Source: Pseudomonas lutea (GTDB lineage: Bacteria > Pseudomonadota > Gammaproteobacteria > Pseudomonadales > Pseudomonadaceae). Taken from it: a DNA stretch of 64,000 bases. Position 1 is the stretch's first letter. Every line of letters starts with the position of its first letter. Of this stretch, positions 47,479 to 55,702 are shown piece after piece. A program made the position numbers and the translations under genes. The notes beneath the pieces are model-generated. The model saw only the letters and a list, made by a program, of their open reading frames with translations, was not told where the DNA came from and searched no databases. The stretch covers positions 2,356,001 to 2,420,000 of the forward strand of contig NZ_JRMB01000001.1 in assembly GCF_000759445.1 (NCBI RefSeq). The letters run 5' to 3'.

Positions 47479-50394
47479 ATGCAAACCGACACAACTCGCG
47501 AGAATCCGCAGGCCACCGCGCCGCAGACAGGGGCTACCCAGCAGGACCTGTCCGCTACCGCTCCGGGTCAGCTGCGCGTGATCAAGCGTAACGGCACCGT
47601 CGTTGCGTACACCGATGACAAGATCACCGTCGCCATCACCAAGGCCTTTCTCGCAGTTGAAGGCGGCACCGCTGCCGCTTCGTCGCGCATCCACGACACC
47701 GTCGCGCGCCTGACCGAACAGGTCACCGCAACCTTCAAGCGCCGCATGCCGTCGGGCGGCACCATCCACATCGAAGAAATCCAGGATCAGGTCGAACTGG
47801 CGCTGATGCGCGCTGGCGAGCAAAAAGTTGCCCGCGACTACGTGATCTACCGCAACGAGCGCTCCAAGGAGCGTGCCGGTCGCACCGCTGGCGAAACTCC
47901 GGTGCAAGCGCACCCGTCGATCCGCATCACCGCCAAAGACGGCAGCCTCGCGCCGCTGGACATGGGCCGTCTGAACACCATCGTCACCGAAGCGTGTGAA
48001 GGCCTGGCCGAGGTTGACGCCAACCTGATCCAGAGCGAAACCCTGAAAAACCTCTACGACGGCGTTGCACTGACCGACGTCAACACCGCACTGGTGATGA
48101 CCGCGCGTACCCTCGTCGAGCGCGAGCCGAACTACTCGTTCGTGACGGCGCGCCTGCTGATGGACACCCTGCGTGCCGAAGGCCTGGGTTTCCTGGGTGT
48201 CGCCGAGAGCGCCACGCACCACGAAATGGTCGACCTGTACGCCAAGGCCCTGCCGGCTTACGTCGAAAAAGGCATCCAGTTCGAACTGCTGAACCCGGTT
48301 CTGGCTGAATTCGACCTGGAAAAACTGGGCAAGGCGATCAACCACGAGCGCGACCAGCAGTTCACCTACCTGGGCCTGCAGACCCTGTACGACCGTTACT
48401 TCATCCACAAGGACGGTATCCGTTTCGAACTGCCGCAGATCTTCTTCATGCGCGTGGCCATGGGCCTGGCGATCGAAGAGAAAGCCCGCGAAGACCGCGC
48501 CATCGAGTTCTACAACCTGTTGTCGTCCTTCGACTACATGGCCTCGACCCCGACACTGTTCAACGCCGGTACCCTGCGTCCACAGCTGTCGAGTTGCTAC
48601 CTGACCACCGTGCCGGATGACCTCTCGGGCATCTACCACGCGATCCACGACAACGCCATGCTGTCCAAATTTGCAGGCGGTCTGGGCAACGACTGGACGC
48701 CGGTTCGCGCGCTGGGCTCTTACATCAAGGGCACCAACGGCAAATCCCAGGGCGTCGTGCCGTTCCTGAAAGTGGTCAACGACACGGCCGTGGCCGTGAA
48801 CCAGGGCGGCAAGCGCAAAGGCGCTGTCTGTGCGTACCTGGAAACCTGGCACATGGACATCGAAGAGTTCATCGAGCTGCGCAAGAACACCGGTGATGAT
48901 CGTCGTCGTACCCACGACATGAACACCGCCAACTGGATCCCTGACCTGTTCATGAAGCGTGTCTTCGACGACGGCAAGTGGACCCTGTTCTCGCCATCCG
49001 AAGTGCCTGACCTGCACGACCTGACCGGTAAAGCCTTCGAAGAGCGCTACGAGTACTACGAAGCGCTGACCGAGTACCCGGGCAAGGTCAAGCTGTTCAA
49101 GACCATCCAGGCCAAAGACCTGTGGCGCAAGATGCTGTCCATGCTGTTTGAAACCGGCCACCCATGGCTGACCTTCAAAGACCCGTGCAACCTGCGTTCG
49201 CCGCAGCAGCACGTGGGCGTGGTTCACAGCTCGAACCTGTGCACCGAGATCACCCTGAACACCAACAAGGACGAGATCGCGGTCTGCAACCTGGGCTCGA
49301 TCAACCTGCCGAACCACATCGTCAACGGCGAGCTGGACACCGACAAGCTCAAGCGCACCATCGATGTGGCCGTGCGCATGCTCGACAACGTGATCGACAT
49401 CAACTACTACTCGGTGCCGCAAGCGAAGAACTCCAACTTCCGTCACCGTCCGGTCGGTCTGGGCATCATGGGCTTCCAGGACGCGCTGTACCTGCAGCAC
49501 ATTCCTTACGGTTCCGATGCGGCTGTCGAATTCGCCGACCGCTCGATGGAAGCCGTCAGCTACTACGCGATCCAGGCTTCCTGCGATCTGGCGGACGAGC
49601 GCGGTGCCTACGAGACGTTCCAGGGTTCGCTTTGGTCCAAAGGCGTGCTGCCGCTGGATTCGCAACAGATCCTGATCGAACAGCGTGGCCAGAAGTACAT
49701 CGACGTCGACCTGAACGAAACCCTGGACTGGGCGCCAGTGCGTGCTCGCGTTCAGAAAGGCATTCGCAACTCGAACATCATGGCCATCGCACCGACCGCG
49801 ACCATCGCCAACATCACCGGCGTGTCGCAGTCGATCGAACCGACCTACCAGAACCTGTACGTGAAATCGAACCTGTCGGGCGAATTCACCGTGATCAACC
49901 CGTACCTGGTTCGCGACCTCAAAGCCCGCGACCTGTGGGACTCGGTCATGATCAACGACCTGAAGTACTACGACGGTTCGGTGCAGCAGATCGAGCGCAT
50001 CCCGCAGGAGTTGAAAGACCTCTACGCGACCGCGTTCGAAGTGGACACCAAGTGGATCGTTGACGCCGCCAGCCGTCGTCAGAAGTGGATCGACCAGGCG
50101 CAGTCGCTGAACCTGTACATCGCCGGCGCGTCGGGCAAGAAGCTGGACGTGACCTACCGCATGGCCTGGTACCGTGGTCTGAAAACCACTTACTACCTCC
50201 GTGCCCTGGCCGCGACCAGCACCGAGAAGTCGACTATCAACACCGGCAAGCTGAACGCCGTTTCCAGCGGTGGCCACGGCCCGGACGACTCGGCGATCAC
50301 CGCCCCGCGCCCGGCCGAAGCCGCACCGGCCGGTCCAGCGCCAGTGCCAAAAGCCTGCGCGATCGACGAGCCAGACTGCGAAGCCTGCCAGTAA
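47479..50394 (+). CDS. nrdA: Ribonucleoside-diphosphate reductase class Ia, alpha subunit
   Basis: A 971-residue enzyme that makes deoxyribonucleotides from ribonucleoside diphosphates. Two N-terminal ATP-cones are visible (RVIKRNGTVVAYTDDKITVA near residue 30 and IRITAKDGSLAPLDMGRLNT near 145), as in P. aeruginosa NrdA. The catalytic core has SSCYLTTVPD, GLGNDWTPVRALGSYI, NLCTEI and the tyrosine region. The C-terminal tail ends PDCEACQ with the redox cysteines. The ATG at 47479 follows ACTTGGAGA. Works with NrdB encoded 1.6 kb downstream. Confidence 0.96.
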   Translation: MQTDTTRENPQATAPQTGATQQDLSATAPGQLRVIKRNGTVVAYTDDKITVAITKAFLAVEGGTAAASSRIHDTVARLTEQVTATFKRRMPSGGTIHIEEIQDQVELALMRAGEQKVARDYVIYRNERSKERAGRTAGETPVQAHPSIRITAKDGSLAPLDMGRLNTIVTEACEGLAEVDANLIQSETLKNLYDGVALTDVNTALVMTARTLVEREPNYSFVTARLLMDTLRAEGLGFLGVAESATHHEMVDLYAKALPAYVEKGIQFELLNPVLAEFDLEKLGKAINHERDQQFTYLGLQTLYDRYFIHKDGIRFELPQIFFMRVAMGLAIEEKAREDRAIEFYNLLSSFDYMASTPTLFNAGTLRPQLSSCYLTTVPDDLSGIYHAIHDNAMLSKFAGGLGNDWTPVRALGSYIKGTNGKSQGVVPFLKVVNDTAVAVNQGGKRKGAVCAYLETWHMDIEEFIELRKNTGDDRRRTHDMNTANWIPDLFMKRVFDDGKWTLFSPSEVPDLHDLTGKAFEERYEYYEALTEYPGKVKLFKTIQAKDLWRKMLSMLFETGHPWLTFKDPCNLRSPQQHVGVVHSSNLCTEITLNTNKDEIAVCNLGSINLPNHIVNGELDTDKLKRTIDVAVRMLDNVIDINYYSVPQAKNSNFRHRPVGLGIMGFQDALYLQHIPYGSDAAVEFADRSMEAVSYYAIQASCDLADERGAYETFQGSLWSKGVLPLDSQQILIEQRGQKYIDVDLNETLDWAPVRARVQKGIRNSNIMAIAPTATIANITGVSQSIEPTYQNLYVKSNLSGEFTVINPYLVRDLKARDLWDSVMINDLKYYDGSVQQIERIPQELKDLYATAFEVDTKWIVDAASRRQKWIDQAQSLNLYIAGASGKKLDVTYRMAWYRGLKTTYYLRALAATSTEKSTINTGKLNAVSSGGHGPDDSAITAPRPAEAAPAGPAPVPKACAIDEPDCEACQ

Positions 50395-50406
50395 GCAATA
50401 CCGTCA

Positions 50407-50472
50407 AGCGTCACCTCCGGGTGACGCTATGATTGAAGGCCTCGCGCTCCCTTGGGGCGCGGGGCCTTCTTG
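50407..50472 (+). terminator. Double terminator after nrdA
   Basis: Two hairpins in a row: AGCGTCACC/GGTGACGCT with loop TCCG (50407-50428), then AAGGCCTCGCGC paired with GCGCGGGGCCTT (50436-50468) followed by CTT. Together they should end nrdA transcription before the toxin-antitoxin pair. Confidence 0.7.
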
Positions 50473-50510
50473 CGTTACACTCCCCTCATTCCCAGCCAGG
50501 AGTACGCCCC

Positions 50511-50681
50511 ATGCCAGCTGCCTCGCTAGAATCCAAAAAAGCCTACTGCGCCAAAACGCGCCGCTCCAACTACGCCGCCAGCCTGCGTCTGGAAGGTTTC
50601 GAGAGCTCGCCCGCCGACTCCGAACGCCGCCTGCCCTCCCGGGAAGAGCTGCTTAACAGCTACCGCAAAAAACAGGCCTGA
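50511..50681 (+). CDS. YhfG-family antitoxin (FicA)
   Basis: A 56-residue protein (MPAASLESKKAYCAKTRRSN at the start) with a good AGGAG site upstream of ATG 50511. It has the Fic-inhibiting helix motif (S/T)xxxE(G/N) as SLRLEG at residues ~24-29. In class I Fic pairs such a helix from the antitoxin blocks ATP binding in the toxin. The stop overlaps the toxin start (TGATG), ensuring the antitoxin is made first. Confidence 0.85.
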   Translation: MPAASLESKKAYCAKTRRSNYAASLRLEGFESSPADSERRLPSREELLNSYRKKQA

Positions 50682-51295
50682 TGGTCGACAAATACGGCGT
50701 CGGACAAGACCCTTACTGTCCGCCCGGCAGCCATGTGCTGCGCAACCGCCTCGACCTCACCGACGTAAAAATCCTGGCGCAAGCCGAGCGCGATCTTTCC
50801 GAAGTCGCCGCGCAAACCATCGACTTCTCCCCTCCTCCGTATGACCTGCCCTACCTGCAAGCCATCCACCGCCAGCTGTTCGCCGATCTTTATGACTGGG
50901 CGGGCGAATTGCGCACGGTCGACATCTCCAAAGACCAGACCCACTTCTGCGTCACCCATCGCATAGAGCCGGAAGCCAACAAGCTGTTCAAAGGACTGGC
51001 TGAGGCGAACTGGTTTCAGGACCTGGATCGCGGGCGCTTGATTGCCGCCAGCGCAGAGCTGTTTGGGGACCTGAACGTGATTCACCCGTTCCGAGAAGGG
51101 AATGGCCGTGCGCAGCGGATTCTGTTTGAGCACATCATTGTGAATGCGGGGTTTGAGATCAGCTGGTGGCCGGTGGAAGCGGAAGAATGGATTCGGGCGA
51201 ATGTGGATGCGGTGGGGTGTGATTATGAAGGGATGGTCAGGGTGTTTGAGCGGTGTGTTGGTGGGGTGATTGCAATTGATTGCAAAGGAGCTTGA
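50681..51295 (+). CDS. Fic-family AMP transferase toxin
   Basis: A 204-residue Fic protein. The full active motif HPFREGNGRAQR starts at H135; TVDISKDQTHFC is the flap that positions the target. It lacks an inhibitory helix of its own, which the upstream YhfG-like gene supplies, so this is a class I Fic. Such toxins add AMP to gyrase and topoisomerase IV. The base composition of the 3' third drops slightly. Confidence 0.9.
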   Translation: MVDKYGVGQDPYCPPGSHVLRNRLDLTDVKILAQAERDLSEVAAQTIDFSPPPYDLPYLQAIHRQLFADLYDWAGELRTVDISKDQTHFCVTHRIEPEANKLFKGLAEANWFQDLDRGRLIAASAELFGDLNVIHPFREGNGRAQRILFEHIIVNAGFEISWWPVEAEEWIRANVDAVGCDYEGMVRVFERCVGGVIAIDCKGA

Positions 51296-51494
51296 TTTGG
51301 GGGACCGGTGACCTGCGTAACGCCATTCGTCGCGATTAGGTCCCATTTTTTCCATCAACATTGCAGGCCGTTAAACGCCGATGCTATTGCGCCTGACGCT
51401 GCGGCCCTTTGAATCCGCAACGATTAACGTCTGAATGCAAAAAAACCGCTTCTGTCGCCGCATTCGTAGCGACACATTGACGCCTGTCAACCGA

Positions 51495-51559
51495 TTGCCG
51501 AGCGATCTGACGCACTATATGATGTGTCTCGCAACACGAAGACACACTAGATACGTGAT
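51495..51559 (+). promoter_or_regulatory. nrdB promoter with tandem NrdR boxes
   Basis: TTGCCG (51495), 17 bases, TATGAT (51518) form a good sigma-70 promoter. GCACTATATGATGTGT (51512) matches the NrdR box consensus at 13 of 16 bases and covers the -10; a weaker second box ACACTAGATACGTGAT starts exactly 32 bases later (51544). Same layout as before nrdA. Confidence 0.65.
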
Positions 51560-51970
51560 CCGTCCAATTTCGGCAGCGTTTTTTCCAACGCACGAATCGG
51601 GAATTAACGCAAAGGAAAACGACGGCAAATCAGCCCTCGGATTCCGTCACGGACGAACCTGCGCCGGGCAAAATCTGTATAATCCGCGCTCATCCAGGGT
51701 ACTCAAAATGACCGCTTGCACCCGCCAAACCGTCACTCTGAAATCAGCCTCCGTTGACTTGTTTCGCAGGTGCGCCGCAGGCAGCCCTCGCAGTATGTTC
51801 GTCGATCGATTTGAAGCAGCATTTAGCGCCTTTTTCGATCAATCACAGTAGTAACCAGAACCACCCAACCTATTTCCCGTTGCCAGCCCCGCTATCAGCA
51901 ACGCTGGCAACGCTTACTTTGAAATCCACAGGCCGCTTAAAACCGGTCCTCTAGCAGGAGCCTCCTCACC
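51560..51970 (+). other. Long nrdB 5' leader
   Basis: About 410 bases without a credible gene. A TATAAT at 51678 (in TCTGTATAATCCGC) could be a second promoter, though no good -35 is at the right distance. The nrdB ribosome site CAGGAG lies 14-10 bases before the ATG. Confidence 0.4.
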
Positions 51971-53218
51971 ATGCTGAGCTGGGACGAATTCGACAAAGAA
52001 GACGCCGCTGAACCCGCCAAAGGCGCCAACGCCGGCCACGCTTCCGAAGCCGCGATGGACAAACTCGACAGCGCCGGTGGTGCTGCTGCGCTTGAAGCCC
52101 GCGCCGTCAGCGCAAACGACTCCGACGCCATTGCCCGCGCCAAAGCTGCGCTGGACAAACTGGACGTCGCTGAAGGTCTTGCCGAACTCGAAGGCTCCGC
52201 CGCCCGCGTCGCGGTCGACGAAAAACGCATGATCAACTGCCGCGCCGACCTCAACCAGCTCGTGCCATTCAAGTACGACTGGGCCTGGCAGAAGTATCTT
52301 GACGGATGCGCCAACCACTGGATGCCGCAAGAGGTCAACATGACCACGGACATCGCCCTCTGGAAAGACCCGGAAGGCCTGACCGACGACGAGCGCCGCA
52401 TCGTCCTGCGCAACCTGGGCTTCTTCTCCACCGCCGACTCCCTGGTTGCCAACAACCTCGTGCTGGCCGTGTATCGCCTCATCACCAACCCTGAATGCCG
52501 CCAGTACATCCTGCGCCAGGCCTTCGAGGAAGCGATCCACACCCACGCCTACCAGTACTGCATCGAATCGCTGGGCATGGACGAAGGCGAGATCTTCAAC
52601 ATGTACCACGAGATCCCGTCAGTCGCCAAAAAGGCAGCCTGGGGCTTGAAGTACACCCGTTCGATCTCCGATCCGAAGTTCGAAACCGGCACCGTCGAGA
52701 CCGACAAAGAACTGCTGCGCAACCTGATCGCCTACTACTGCGTTCTGGAAGGCATCTTCTTCTACTGCGGCTTCACCCAGATCCTCTCCATGGGTCGCCG
52801 CAACAAAATGACCGGCGTCGCAGAACAGTTCCAGTACATCCTGCGTGACGAGTCCATGCACCTGAACTTCGGCATCGACGTGATCAACCAGATCAAAATC
52901 GAAAACCCGCACCTGTGGGATGCCGAAATGAAAGAAGAAGCCACCCAGATGATCCTGCAAGGGACCCAGCTGGAAATCGAATACGCCCGCGACACCATGC
53001 CCCGCGGCGTACTCGGCATGAACGCAGCAATGATGGAGGACTACCTCAAGTTCATCGCGAACCGTCGTTTGAGCCAGATTGGTTTGAAGGAAGAGTACCC
53101 AGGGACCACCAACCCGTTCCCATGGATGAGCGAGATCATGGACCTGAAGAAAGAGAAGAATTTCTTTGAGACGCGGGTTATTGAGTATCAGACCGGTGGG
53201 GCGTTGAGCTGGGATTGA
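51971..53218 (+). CDS. nrdB: Ribonucleoside-diphosphate reductase class Ia, beta subunit
   Basis: A 415-residue protein that carries the diiron-tyrosyl radical. Ligand helices are seen in [42 protein letters not shown] and [16 protein letters not shown]. The first ~85 residues are an acidic, alanine-rich extension. The protein opens MLSWDEF and ends GALSWD, so the C-terminal tail that binds NrdA is echoed at the N-terminus. Confidence 0.95.
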   Translation: MLSWDEFDKEDAAEPAKGANAGHASEAAMDKLDSAGGAAALEARAVSANDSDAIARAKAALDKLDVAEGLAELEGSAARVAVDEKRMINCRADLNQLVPFKYDWAWQKYLDGCANHWMPQEVNMTTDIALWKDPEGLTDDERRIVLRNLGFFSTADSLVANNLVLAVYRLITNPECRQYILRQAFEEAIHTHAYQYCIESLGMDEGEIFNMYHEIPSVAKKAAWGLKYTRSISDPKFETGTVETDKELLRNLIAYYCVLEGIFFYCGFTQILSMGRRNKMTGVAEQFQYILRDESMHLNFGIDVINQIKIENPHLWDAEMKEEATQMILQGTQLEIEYARDTMPRGVLGMNAAMMEDYLKFIANRRLSQIGLKEEYPGTTNPFPWMSEIMDLKKEKNFFETRVIEYQTGGALSWD

Positions 53219-53231
53219 ACGATCCGTTACA

Positions 53232-53264
53232 CCAAGGGTGCCGTTAGTAACTTAGCACCCTTGG
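53232..53264 (+). terminator. Hairpin after nrdB
   Basis: CCAAGGGTGC and GCACCCTTGG form a perfect 10-bp stem with a 13-base loop, 14 bases after the nrdB stop. No T-run follows, so it may be a weak terminator or 3' stabiliser. AT-rich island sequence begins right after it. Confidence 0.5.
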
Positions 53265-53387
53265 AGCATTAATAACTCACGATCCAAATATATTCGCTAA
53301 AAATGACGAGAACCCCTCCGTTAGTCAAACGAGATAGTTGCTGTTTAAGGTCAATACACGGAAACCATTAGAGATCAAGGATGCCTT

Positions 53388-55268
53388 ATGACATATCCGT
53401 GCTGGAAGGTGGTACAGAATCGCATCACTCTAGTGACCTCCGAGAAGATTGAGTCAAGTCCAACCGCCGCGGAGGTCTTTAACCAAGCCTTTAACGACAA
53501 CCCGGACATCTCGCAACGTATAAGACAGGATCTACACCCTTTAGAACTCTCAAGATTCGCTCCTGAATTAGCTGTTCGTATAGGAGGCAGTCCCCCCTCT
53601 AATATGACCTTTGAAACCGGCTTGATAGTCGACGGTAGGTTCCACACTGCGGAGTGGCAATACGACCAATGCATCATTGATAACTGTTGGTACCCGATTG
53701 ATACTAATTTCGTAGATGAGGCTAATGAATGGCTCGTCAACAGAAAACTCAACCCCAAAGCTCCGCCAACTATTGGACAACTAATCGCTTTAAATTCAGC
53801 ATTAGATTTGCCGTTTCAACATATAGATGCAACTTCGAACTTTACAGAGTCAAGCCAATCTACTGACTATTTTAGCCAGATTAAAAACCTCGAAGCCACC
53901 CCATACCCGTACCAGATGACTGGAATAAACTTCCTCTCGGCTATTGCAACTCAGGAAGTAGGTTGCATATTGGGAGACGAGATGGGGCTAGGCAAAACAC
54001 TCCAGATAATTGGTCTGATTTTGTTCTTGAAACAGCGGAACAAAAATCATTTTCTTGTAATTGCTCCTGCAACGCTTTTAGAGAATTGGCGCAGAGAGAT
54101 TGCGCAATTTTCACCGTCTGTGCAGACAAAAATTCACTCAGGCCCCCAACGAAGTGGGATACCTAATGACTTTAAGTCCGCAGATGTCATCATAGTTTCT
54201 TATGAGACGCTGATCCGAGACGAGTTGTTACTTGCCCATATCAACTGGGATCTAGTAGTACTAGATGAAGCCCAAAATATTAAAAATCCTGGCGCAACAA
54301 GAACATTAGCAGTCAAACGGCTACCCCGAACCGTCTCCATCGCCGTAACGGGGACCCCTGTTGAAAACCGTCTCGAAGATCTATGGTCCGTAGCTGACTT
54401 CGTGCTTCCAAGGCTACTGGGTACTTTAAAAGACTTTAAAGCCAAATTCGAAAACAACGTCGATGATGCAGCTGCCGTCTCATCCATAGTAAAACCGATC
54501 CTGCTGCGGCGCAGGGTTGCAGATGTCGCCACCGATCTACCCGCCCGTATTGAAATCCCCCAAGCAATAGAACTCAGCCAAAACTTGGCTGATGATTACG
54601 AATATATAAGGCTTCAAGCACTGGCCTCATACGGCGCATCAGCGGGACTTGTAGCCACAACATACCTTCGTCTTTTTTGCGCTCACCCGTCCCTAGCGCT
54701 TATCCAAGACAAGTACGAGATCGAAGATTTGCCGAAATTCGTAAGATTGCTTGAAATCTTGGAAGAAATTTTCGATCATGGTGAAAAGGTTTTGGTATTC
54801 ACGACTTATCAAGACATGACAAACATGTTTATGGATGAAGCTCGCAAACGATGGAGCAGTCATTTCTTTGATTACATCGACGGTAGAGTACCAGTCCACC
54901 TGCGCCAACCAATTGTAGATAGTTTTTTTGAGCATCAGGGCGCAGGCGCGTTATTTCTCAACCCAAAAGCGGCGGGTACGGGTTTGAATATTACTGCGGC
55001 GAACCACGTGGTTCATTTTAATCCTGAATGGAACCCAGCATTGACAGACCAAGCCACTGCTAGGGCTCACCGCCGAAAGCAAACCCGCCCTGTCACCGTA
55101 CATTCGCTGTATTACATAGATACCATTGAACAAGTGATACTCGAACGTGCGATGTTCAAACGAACCCTCGCAGACCATGCGGTTACTGGTCATGATGGCG
55201 AGGTAGACGTCTCTTTGGTCGAAAAAGCACTGGCCCGCTCCCCCATCAACCAGAAATCGAGCTTTTAA
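53388..55268 (+). CDS. SNF2/RapA-type DNA-dependent ATPase
   Basis: A 626-residue SWI2/SNF2 ATPase. Residues 1-165 are an unassigned N-terminal region. The helicase core has Walker A GDEMGLGKT (196-204), IAPATLLENW, DEAQ at 293-296, TGTPVENRLEDLWS, the C-terminal KVLVFTTYQDM, and motifs V/VI in AAGTGLNITAANHVVHF and QATARAHRRKQ. In this setting it probably translocates on or remodels DNA for cleavage. It ends one base before the next gene. First gene of the plus-strand operon. Confidence 0.88.
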   Translation: MTYPCWKVVQNRITLVTSEKIESSPTAAEVFNQAFNDNPDISQRIRQDLHPLELSRFAPELAVRIGGSPPSNMTFETGLIVDGRFHTAEWQYDQCIIDNCWYPIDTNFVDEANEWLVNRKLNPKAPPTIGQLIALNSALDLPFQHIDATSNFTESSQSTDYFSQIKNLEATPYPYQMTGINFLSAIATQEVGCILGDEMGLGKTLQIIGLILFLKQRNKNHFLVIAPATLLENWRREIAQFSPSVQTKIHSGPQRSGIPNDFKSADVIIVSYETLIRDELLLAHINWDLVVLDEAQNIKNPGATRTLAVKRLPRTVSIAVTGTPVENRLEDLWSVADFVLPRLLGTLKDFKAKFENNVDDAAAVSSIVKPILLRRRVADVATDLPARIEIPQAIELSQNLADDYEYIRLQALASYGASAGLVATTYLRLFCAHPSLALIQDKYEIEDLPKFVRLLEILEEIFDHGEKVLVFTTYQDMTNMFMDEARKRWSSHFFDYIDGRVPVHLRQPIVDSFFEHQGAGALFLNPKAAGTGLNITAANHVVHFNPEWNPALTDQATARAHRRKQTRPVTVHSLYYIDTIEQVILERAMFKRTLADHAVTGHDGEVDVSLVEKALARSPINQKSSF

Positions 55269-55269
55269 G

Positions 55270-55689
55270 ATGAGTTCAATAATAAAGAAGCTAAGCGCTA
55301 ACGACATAGGCTATACCGGCGGCCACCAAGCTGGGATATTAATTCCAAAACAAGAAGAAATCTTGGCTTTTTTTCCTTCGCTTAACCGGACCGAAAAAAA
55401 CCCCCGGATACAATTGACCGTTCGCGAAAAAAATAGCGAAACCAGATGGGATTTCAATTTAATCTATTACAATAACAAACTGTTTGGCGGCACTAGAAAC
55501 GAATATCGGTTGACAGGAATGACTCGTTTCTGTAGAGCAGCTGATCTACAGCCCGACGATGAGCTGGAATTTTATAAAGACGAAAATGCATGTATATATG
55601 TAAATATCAGACGTAGCAAAGTCACCCCTTGTGAAGATACCGACGGGGTGCTAATTTTGTCCGGTGGCTGGAAAGTAATTTCATTGTAA
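55270..55689 (+). CDS. Stand-alone EcoRII-N effector DNA-binding domain
   Basis: A 139-residue protein that aligns with the N-terminal effector domain of the EcoRII restriction enzyme: LSANDIGYTGGHQAGILIPK compares with the EcoRII sequence around SANDTGATGGHQVG, and IYYNNKLFGGTRNEYRLT matches further on. In EcoRII this B3-like barrel binds CCWGG as an allosteric site. The C-terminal nuclease domain of EcoRII is absent here; the protein ends where it would begin. It may bring the operon's ATPases and HNH nuclease to unmethylated CCWGG sites. Confidence 0.85.
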   Translation: MSSIIKKLSANDIGYTGGHQAGILIPKQEEILAFFPSLNRTEKNPRIQLTVREKNSETRWDFNLIYYNNKLFGGTRNEYRLTGMTRFCRAADLQPDDELEFYKDENACIYVNIRRSKVTPCEDTDGVLILSGGWKVISL

Positions 55690-55702
55690 AGGATTATTTA
55701 TC

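Noticed and set aside
47386..50277. 963-codon minus-strand open frame opposite nrdA
   Set aside because: Shadow frame of a GC-rich gene; the plus strand is clearly NrdA.
51435..51851. 138-codon open frame upstream of nrdB
   Set aside because: It overlaps the promoter and NrdR boxes and has no protein-like features.
53219..53387. Attachment site or integrase at the left edge of the AT-rich island
   Set aside because: No tRNA, integrase or direct repeat matching the right edge was seen.
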